From Enterococcus sp. DIV1094 (lineage in GTDB: Bacteria; Bacillota; Bacilli; Lactobacillales; Enterococcaceae), in contig NZ_CP147250.1 of the NCBI RefSeq assembly GCF_017316305.2, forward strand, positions 124,001 through 188,000: DNA of 64,000 nucleotides. Direction: 5' to 3'. This document shows positions 58,448 through 64,000 of this stretch, piece by piece. The position numbers and the translations under genes are program-made. Under the pieces are notes generated by a model. The model was not told the origin of the DNA, made no database searches, and saw nothing but the letters and a program-made list of their open reading frames with translations. Each line of letters opens with the position of its first letter. Position 1 is the first letter of the stretch.

Positions 58448-61198
58448 TTAACCGATTAATTCCCATGGTCCCCATTGTTCAGTTCCTGGCTCGTTACCTT
58501 GATTCCACCATTTTGCGCGATACTTGTTGCCTTTATGAGTGACTACTTCTCCTGCAACATAACCTTTTTTACTATCCCAATCGCCTTCGATTGACGGAGT
58601 TGTTTCATCTGAATCGATTAATTCCCATGGTCCCCATTGTTCAGTCCCTGGCTCATTGCCACGAGTCCACCATTTTGCACGGTACGTTTTGCCTTTATGA
58701 GTCACTACGTCTCCTGCATTGTAATCTTTCTTCGGATCCCATTCACCTTCAGCTGGCGGAGTTGTTTCTTCTAAAGTTTTGACAACTAGTGCTTTACTTT
58801 CTTCTGAAACATTTCCTGCTGCATCAAATGCTTTTACTGTATATGTGTATTCGGTATTTGGTGTCAAACCAGCATCAGCAAATGTAGTTGTTGCTGTTTG
58901 ACCTACTTGTTTGCCATCACGGAAAACATAGTAACCTGCTACTGCTACATTGTCAGTTGAACGAGTCCAAGACAATGAGACATTTTTCTCACCAATCGTT
59001 GAAGCTTTCAAATCTACTGGAATTGAAGGTGCTTCTAAATCTGCCGGTGCTTTTTCTAATGTTTTTACAACTAATGCTTTACTTTCTTGTGACACATTTC
59101 CCGCGCGATCAAATGCTTTTACTGTATATGAATATTCAGTATTTTCAGTTAGACCTGCATCAGTAAATGTAGTTGTTGCTGATTGACCTACTTGTTTGCC
59201 ATCGCGGAAAATATAGTAGCCCGCTACTGCTTTATCATCTGTTGATTTTGTCCATGATAGTGAAACATTTGTTTCGCCGATCGTTGTAGTTGTAAGACCT
59301 GTTGGTACTGACGGTGCTTCTGTATCCGGTGTACCTGGTTCAGTTGTTGAACCTTCACCAAAGATGACTTGTTTATTGATCTCAATTCCTTCATCACCAA
59401 TTCTTTGGCTTAAAGTGATTGAGTCGATATTGTCAACAGCGACATCTGCTTCAGCAGAGCTTGAGCTTAATCTGAACTCATAAGATGCACCTGGCTTGAT
59501 TTCTTTCCCATCGTAAACAGAAGACAAATCAACGATTGCAGCGCCATCCACGTTTGTTACTTTACCTGCTTTGTAATCGCCAGCGCCAAGTTTTTCATTT
59601 GTCGCCATTGGGATCACTAATTTAGGTAATTTGATTGTTTCTTGTGAAAATTCAACTAATTTCAATACAGAAGAAGTTTCTTCCATTTTTTCCTTGTTCG
59701 TAATTTTTACATCGTAACCACTCACGCCATATTGTGTATACGTTGAGATCTCAACATCGACATCCAATGGCGTGCTCTTGATTTCAAATTCTGGAAGTTT
59801 TTCACTGCCAAACAATCCTTGTTTGATTGCATTGGTCAATTTATCGCGTTTTGTTCCAGTTGTTTCTTTATCTTGTGATTGTTGCCATGAAATGATTCCA
59901 CCAAGTTGATTTTCTTTCACATACTCAGTTTTATAAGTGACTGATTTTTCATTTTCATAAGTAAAGAATTCGCCAGTTGTTTCGCTGTACATAAATGGCG
60001 CTTTCGCTACGTCATCCCAATATTCTTTCAAGCCAGAAGTATTGCCAAGTAAAGTTGTGATATCTCGATATGGCCATACACCACTTGCGCGTCCACCGTC
60101 ACCTACTGTTAATGGATTTTTATTTTTTGCTCCATAACTTGGTGTTTGGTCCGCATCTTTATTTGATTGTGTTGCTTTTTGGAATAATCCTGGAGTTTCT
60201 GCATTGTCCCCTTTTGCTACTTCGTTCCATCCACGAGTGTAGAATGCTGCACCAATAACGATTTTCTCTGAAGGCGCACCTTTTTCACGTAGGTATTCAA
60301 CTGTTTGGTCAACAGAAAAACCATTGTCATAGTTAGGATCATCTGGATTTCCATAAAGTGCTGAATGGTGACCACTTGTGTCCGCCCATGCACCAGTTAA
60401 GTCATAAGTCATGACATTTGCGAAGTCTACAACTTCAAATAATCGTTTTACGTCGATTCCTGAATTTAATTTTCCTTGTGCTGCTGGTAATGCCACAGAC
60501 AATTCATATGTTTTACCTAATTCTTCACCTTGTTTGTCGATCGTTTCGCGAATTTCGTTCAATAATGTTATGTAATTTTCTTTGTCTTCTGGTTTTGCGT
60601 GTGGTGTTCCTTCGTCATTTTTGTTATCCACTAAATCTGGTTGACGAACATCCGCTGGATACTCCCAGTCCACATCCACAAAGTCCATATTTGTATACTT
60701 AATAAATTTTGCGACATTATCTACAAGGTTCTTACGTTTCGTTGGGTTTGCTGCTACTTCAGAGAAATCACCTGATTTAGACCAACCACCTAATGAAACA
60801 CCAATTTTCATGTTTGGATTTTTTCCACGTAAATCTTGAATTGCATTTAAGATACCAGAACTAGCAGAGTTCCATTGTACGCCCGGTAATCCAACAGGTG
60901 CGCCAGTCGCTGCGTCTGCATCAGTAAAGACTAACTCGCCATTACTATCAAAATCTAAAAAGGCAAAATTCAGGTGTGTCAATTGATCAGCTGGGATATC
61001 TTTTGGATAAAAGTTTCCTTCGCCGCCCCAAATCGACCAGTCACCATAGTACATTACGTTTCTATAACTTGCTTGCTGTTCAGTCTGCTGGATTTCTTCA
61101 GCATTCACTACAGACAATTGTCCAACTGTAGGAAGTGCTGTTGAAACAACAGAAGAAAATAACATTGCTGCCAACCCAATTTTTTTAACACTTTTCAT
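58448..61198 (-). CDS. secreted GH18 chitinase with two FN3 and two chitin-binding domains
   Basis: The protein has 916 residues. A signal peptide (near VVNAEE) and a GH18 domain with MDFVDVDWEYP are highly similar to those of the 760-residue paralog. The middle domain is also shared. After that there are two FN3 domains (VSLSWTKSTDD..., VSLSWTRSTDN...) and two CBM5/12 modules (WDPKKDYNAGDVVTHKGKTY..., WDSKKGYVAGEVVTHKGNKY...), both with AKWW. The extra pair arose by internal duplication. GGGGAG lies before the ATG. A near-cre (12 of 14) lies at 61366-61379. The 355 bases upstream to the next gene hold no other gene. Confidence 0.94.
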   Translation of the reverse strand: MKSVKKIGLAAMLFSSVVSTALPTVGQLSVVNAEEIQQTEQQASYRNVMYYGDWSIWGGEGNFYPKDIPADQLTHLNFAFLDFDSNGELVFTDADAATGAPVGLPGVQWNSASSGILNAIQDLRGKNPNMKIGVSLGGWSKSGDFSEVAANPTKRKNLVDNVAKFIKYTNMDFVDVDWEYPADVRQPDLVDNKNDEGTPHAKPEDKENYITLLNEIRETIDKQGEELGKTYELSVALPAAQGKLNSGIDVKRLFEVVDFANVMTYDLTGAWADTSGHHSALYGNPDDPNYDNGFSVDQTVEYLREKGAPSEKIVIGAAFYTRGWNEVAKGDNAETPGLFQKATQSNKDADQTPSYGAKNKNPLTVGDGGRASGVWPYRDITTLLGNTSGLKEYWDDVAKAPFMYSETTGEFFTYENEKSVTYKTEYVKENQLGGIISWQQSQDKETTGTKRDKLTNAIKQGLFGSEKLPEFEIKSTPLDVDVEISTYTQYGVSGYDVKITNKEKMEETSSVLKLVEFSQETIKLPKLVIPMATNEKLGAGDYKAGKVTNVDGAAIVDLSSVYDGKEIKPGASYEFRLSSSSAEADVAVDNIDSITLSQRIGDEGIEINKQVIFGEGSTTEPGTPDTEAPSVPTGLTTTTIGETNVSLSWTKSTDDKAVAGYYIFRDGKQVGQSATTTFTDAGLTENTEYSYTVKAFDRAGNVSQESKALVVKTLEKAPADLEAPSIPVDLKASTIGEKNVSLSWTRSTDNVAVAGYYVFRDGKQVGQTATTTFADAGLTPNTEYTYTVKAFDAAGNVSEESKALVVKTLEETTPPAEGEWDPKKDYNAGDVVTHKGKTYRAKWWTRGNEPGTEQWGPWELIDSDETTPSIEGDWDSKKGYVAGEVVTHKGNKYRAKWWNQGNEPGTEQWGPWELIG

Positions 61199-61553
61199 TT
61201 TTAACTCTCCCCTTTTTTTACCCTATTCACTTTTCAAAAAACAGTTTATGTAACCAAAAAACACACAAATATGTTATTCATTCCCCCCTCTATTTCTTTC
61301 AAATAGTGAGTTAAACTCATGAAGCTTGTGTTGCTAAAAAAATATTATCACCTGATAATAGCCTTTTCAAGCGTTTCCTTAAAATTAATTTATAAATCGA
61401 TTAAAACACAATGGTTATATTTCTATTTTATAATTGTTATTATTAAAAATCTTTATATTCCTTATTTTTTAACTCTTTTTCTCAATTACCATATAAATTA
61501 GATATCACTCATTATTCTAATCTAAAAATAACAATCATCTAAAAAAGAATAAC

Positions 61554-61595
61554 AAAAAAACTTCAAAAGAATCAAAAAGACTCTTTTGAAGTTTT
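61554..61595 (-). terminator. intrinsic terminator of the TetR gene
   Basis: ACTTCAAAAGA pairs with TCTTTTGAAGT around a short loop, followed by seven T on the minus strand. It overlaps the end of the stop region. Confidence 0.8.
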
Positions 61596-62170
61596 TACTC
61601 AGCTAATACACCGTGAAGATATAAATCGATCAATTGTTCGACACTAAACGGATTTTCAAGTGAATTTGACGATTCCGTAATGTATGGTGCTAACAGAAGA
61701 AAAAAATGTTTTGCAGCTATTTCTGTTGTAACATGCGTACGCATCAAAGGCTGATTTGTCGAAAAGATCACTTCAAATGGTTCACGATAACTTTTTTTCC
61801 ACAAGCTAAAAAGATGATTTCTCGTCTCGGCAGAAAGGTTTGATTTTAAATCATGGTGCATCATAAAAAGGTCTAAAAGATGGGTATCGATCAAATACTT
61901 CGTCATTTTAGTCAAAGATTGTTTAAAATCAAGTTTATTCTCTTCTAAAATCGCTCTTAAGTCTGTACCTACAGTACTCAAATGCTCTTCTAAAACTGCA
62001 CAATACAATTTTTCTTTATCACTAAAATAATGATAAAGGTTTGGTTGGGTAATTCCAGCATTTTTGGCAATCTCCCGTGTTGAAGTTCCTTGATAGCCTT
62101 TTGACATAAATAAACGATTCGCTTCTTTTAAAATTTTCTCTTGTGTATCCTTATTGTATCGATGGACCAA
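61595..62170 (-). CDS. TetR/AcrR family repressor, likely heme-responsive (FhtR/HrtR-like)
   Basis: The protein has 191 residues. The N-terminal HTH (STREIAKNAGITQPNLYHYF) is the TetR signature, followed by an all-helical ligand domain. It starts at a TTG (62170) behind GAGGGTG. It is last in an operon after an ABC exporter pair that resembles HrtBA. The operon front carries two TTATC-N4-GATAA palindromes. By analogy with FhtR of E. faecalis, it would bind heme and release hrtBA. Heme sensing is inferred. Confidence 0.8.
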   Translation of the reverse strand: MVHRYNKDTQEKILKEANRLFMSKGYQGTSTREIAKNAGITQPNLYHYFSDKEKLYCAVLEEHLSTVGTDLRAILEENKLDFKQSLTKMTKYLIDTHLLDLFMMHHDLKSNLSAETRNHLFSLWKKSYREPFEVIFSTNQPLMRTHVTTEIAAKHFFLLLAPYITESSNSLENPFSVEQLIDLYLHGVLAE

Positions 62171-62187
62171 ATTTTACACCCTCTGAC

Positions 62188-62856
62188 TTATTTTTTTTCT
62201 TGAAAGACACCATCTTCTATCATAAATACTTTATCACATCTGTCAATAAGTCGGGTATCATGAGTAACCATAATGATTGCTTTATTTTTTTCCTTCGATT
62301 CTTTCGCTAAGATCTCCACAACTTCTACTGCTTTTTCCGAATCTAAACTAGCCGTTGGTTCGTCCGCTAAAATGATGGAAGGATCATTATAAAGTGCTCG
62401 GGCAATTGCAACTCTTTGTCGTTCGCCACCTGAAAGATCTTCTGGATATTTATTGAGTAGTTTATCGACACCAAGTTGTTCGAACAATTGCTTCGCTTCG
62501 TCTTGTCGATTTTCGTGTTTGATTTTATCGACTAACATCAGTTGCTTCTTGACGGTCAAAAACGGGACCAGATTGGACGCTTGAAGAATAAAACCGATTT
62601 CCTTGAAGCGTAATTTTACCCTTTTTTTCTCCGGTTGTTCACTGAAATCTTCTCCATTTATTTTCACGATTCCCTTATTGGGTGTCTGTAAACCTCCCGC
62701 AATCGTCAAGAAGGTACTCTTTCCGGAACCAGATGGTCCAATGATCGCGACAAATTCTCCTTTATCGACACTCATATTTGTTTTTTTCAGCGCTTGGATG
62801 GTTTGATCACCATCTTTAAAGCTTTTTTCAACGTCTATAAATTCAATTGCTTTCAT
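62188..62856 (-). CDS. hrtA: ABC transporter ATP-binding protein, HrtA-like
   Basis: The protein has 222 residues in the MacB/LolD group. Walker A is GPSGSGKSTFL, the signature LSGGERQRVAIARAL, Walker B IILADEPTASLD, and the H-loop MVTHDTR. It powers the permease at 62872-63942, from which it is 15 bases away. Assignment to heme export rests on the permease, regulator and operator; the ATPase alone is generic. Confidence 0.8.
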   Translation of the reverse strand: MKAIEFIDVEKSFKDGDQTIQALKKTNMSVDKGEFVAIIGPSGSGKSTFLTIAGGLQTPNKGIVKINGEDFSEQPEKKRVKLRFKEIGFILQASNLVPFLTVKKQLMLVDKIKHENRQDEAKQLFEQLGVDKLLNKYPEDLSGGERQRVAIARALYNDPSIILADEPTASLDSEKAVEVVEILAKESKEKNKAIIMVTHDTRLIDRCDKVFMIEDGVFQEKK

Positions 62857-62871
62857 TTTCCATTCCCCTTT

Positions 62872-63942
62872 CTATCCGATTGCTTTTAATGGATCGATTT
62901 TTACGATCGTTCTCACTGAGAAGAGTGCCCCTAAAATGGCGACGATCAACATCATCACACTAATGACACCGAAAAACAGCCAGTTACTTTGGAAAGGAAC
63001 GGCATCGGGTAAAACAAGCGAGGTAACGAACGTTCCAAGTAATCCAAGTGCCACACCGAAAAACGAAAGTAAGAATGTTTGTGCAACCACTGAACGGGCA
63101 ATAAATCCGCCTGTGACTCCTTGTGCTTTAAGTACACCGAAAATATTGATTTTTTGCATTGTCAAAACATAGATGAATATGCCGATCACGATTGCAGCAA
63201 TCACGATCAAAAAGCCGATCATGAAACCAAAAGTCAATACTTGCGCATTGTATCCTGGTAATTCATTGATAAATTTGGATATACTGATCTTTTCCAAATC
63301 ACTTGGCAAGTTTTCGACATCTCCTCGGACAACTACTGCATTGATACGTGCATTCTCAGTCGCATCTTCTTTTTCAAATCGAATCTCTTGATATGCATTG
63401 ATCGTTGTATAAACAACTGGCGAGACATTGAATTTTGCATTTTCAGTGAAACCAGTCAATTTGAACGTCTTATCGCTTCCTGATAATTTGATCGTATCAC
63501 CGATATCTAACCCATATTCTTCTTTTAAACTGATATCACCAACCGCTTCATCATTTGAATTGAACTCTTCTCCTTCCACGATATTGGGCATAATAAATTG
63601 ATTTTGATCGATCCCAAAAAAACTAACATTGACTTTATCTGCATCAGGACGATCTGGACTCGTTACTACGCCAGGTGTTTGAGCTAAATAAGCGACTTGA
63701 TCACCTTTCACTTCTTCTGCTGTCTTTTTCGTGATCATTGACATTCCTAAGTTTGTATTCGCATCCTTCGATAAGACAATAGTATCAGCTTCCCATTTAT
63801 CCACAGCAGTACGATTGTCTTGTGCTAAACCATAGGCTAATCCCGTCAAAAAAAAGACAAGATAAGCTATTAGAAACATCACACCTGTCACTAAGGCATA
63901 ACGTAATTTTGAATGAATAATTTCATTTAGTGCTAAAAACAT
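62872..63942 (-). CDS. hrtB: ABC transporter permease, HrtB-like heme exporter
   Basis: The protein has 356 residues. It has the MacB/FtsX topology: one N-terminal helix, a large outside domain (about 40-225), then three helices. The start MFLALNEIIHSKLRYALV and FFLTGLAYGLAQDNRTAVDKW resemble HrtB of lactococci and enterococci. The exporter removes toxic heme from the membrane. AGGAGG lies just before the ATG. It is the first gene of the operon after the operator region, at the right edge of the window. Confidence 0.8.
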   Translation of the reverse strand: MFLALNEIIHSKLRYALVTGVMFLIAYLVFFLTGLAYGLAQDNRTAVDKWEADTIVLSKDANTNLGMSMITKKTAEEVKGDQVAYLAQTPGVVTSPDRPDADKVNVSFFGIDQNQFIMPNIVEGEEFNSNDEAVGDISLKEEYGLDIGDTIKLSGSDKTFKLTGFTENAKFNVSPVVYTTINAYQEIRFEKEDATENARINAVVVRGDVENLPSDLEKISISKFINELPGYNAQVLTFGFMIGFLIVIAAIVIGIFIYVLTMQKINIFGVLKAQGVTGGFIARSVVAQTFLLSFFGVALGLLGTFVTSLVLPDAVPFQSNWLFFGVISVMMLIVAILGALFSVRTIVKIDPLKAIG

Positions 63943-63961
63943 AAAAATACCTCCTAAAAAT

Positions 63962-63996
63962 TTATCAAGCGATAAACATATCTTATCACTTGATAA
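63962..63996. promoter_or_regulatory. twin palindromic operators for the TetR regulator
   Basis: TTATCAAGCGATAA (63962-63975) and TTATCACTTGATAA (63983-63996) are two 14-base near-palindromes of the form TTATC-N4-GATAA. They are 21 bases apart centre to centre, so on the same face of the helix. They also mirror each other as one larger inverted repeat. They lie 20 bases before hrtB, over the expected -10 region. Confidence 0.75.
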
Positions 63997-64000
63997 ATTT

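Noticed and set aside
61366..61379. Second cre box upstream of the 916-residue chitinase
   Set aside because: It has two mismatches at conserved end positions, so it is mentioned in the gene entry but not listed as a site.

Overview
The window is low-GC Firmicute DNA and almost certainly comes from Enterococcus. The main reasons are a full E. hirae-type Na+-translocating V-ATPase operon (ntpF-I-K-E-C-G-A-B-D plus ktrB/ntpJ), the cggR-gap-pgk-tpiA-eno glycolytic operon, a class III fructose-bisphosphatase, RpoE (delta), sigma-54 and an EF1143-like dNTPase. I cannot fix the species; the E. faecium/hirae/mundtii side of the genus fits.

Layout. 1-3.3 kb: a truncated alpha/beta hydrolase, a queuosine-type salvage unit (preQ1-I riboswitch, nucleoside hydrolase, ECF S component) and a sugar O-acetyltransferase. 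3.4-10.7 kb: a type VII-secretion-type lipase toxin with two small partner proteins, preceded by a tandem array of nine related membrane-anchored proteins, very likely immunity proteins. Decayed 5' fragments of the same toxin gene lie between them. 10.9-15.4 kb: small membrane proteins, a DUF916/DUF3324 (WxL-interacting) surface protein, an Mga-like regulator and a secreted protein. 16-21.7 kb: the lower glycolysis operon with its CggR regulator and a two-part CggR operator. 21.9-31.7 kb: rpoN, tRNA-Arg(CCG), a possible bacteriocin with a small immunity protein, rpoE, lipL, a dNTPase, a HAD phosphatase, a Nudix enzyme and a glyoxalase. 31.8-42.2 kb: KtrB and the Na+ V-ATPase operon, whose leader has a strong promoter, a folded RNA and an intrinsic terminator. 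42.4-55.6 kb: peptidase C26, fbp, a NatAB-type ABC exporter, uvrC, trxA, mutS2, cvpA, zapA, a dead IS605-type tnpB and rnhC. 55.8-61.2 kb: two tandem GH18 chitinases. 61.6-64 kb: a TetR regulator and an HrtBA-like heme-exporter pair with twin palindromic operators.

How it works together. Most of the window is core metabolism and maintenance read on the minus strand. The accessory content is concentrated in the 3.4-15 kb segment (toxin/immunity and surface proteins) and the 23.5-25.5 kb segment (secreted peptides). The toxin array appears to have grown by repeated duplication of an immunity-toxin unit followed by loss of most of each toxin copy. That leaves a bank of divergent immunity genes in front of one intact toxin.
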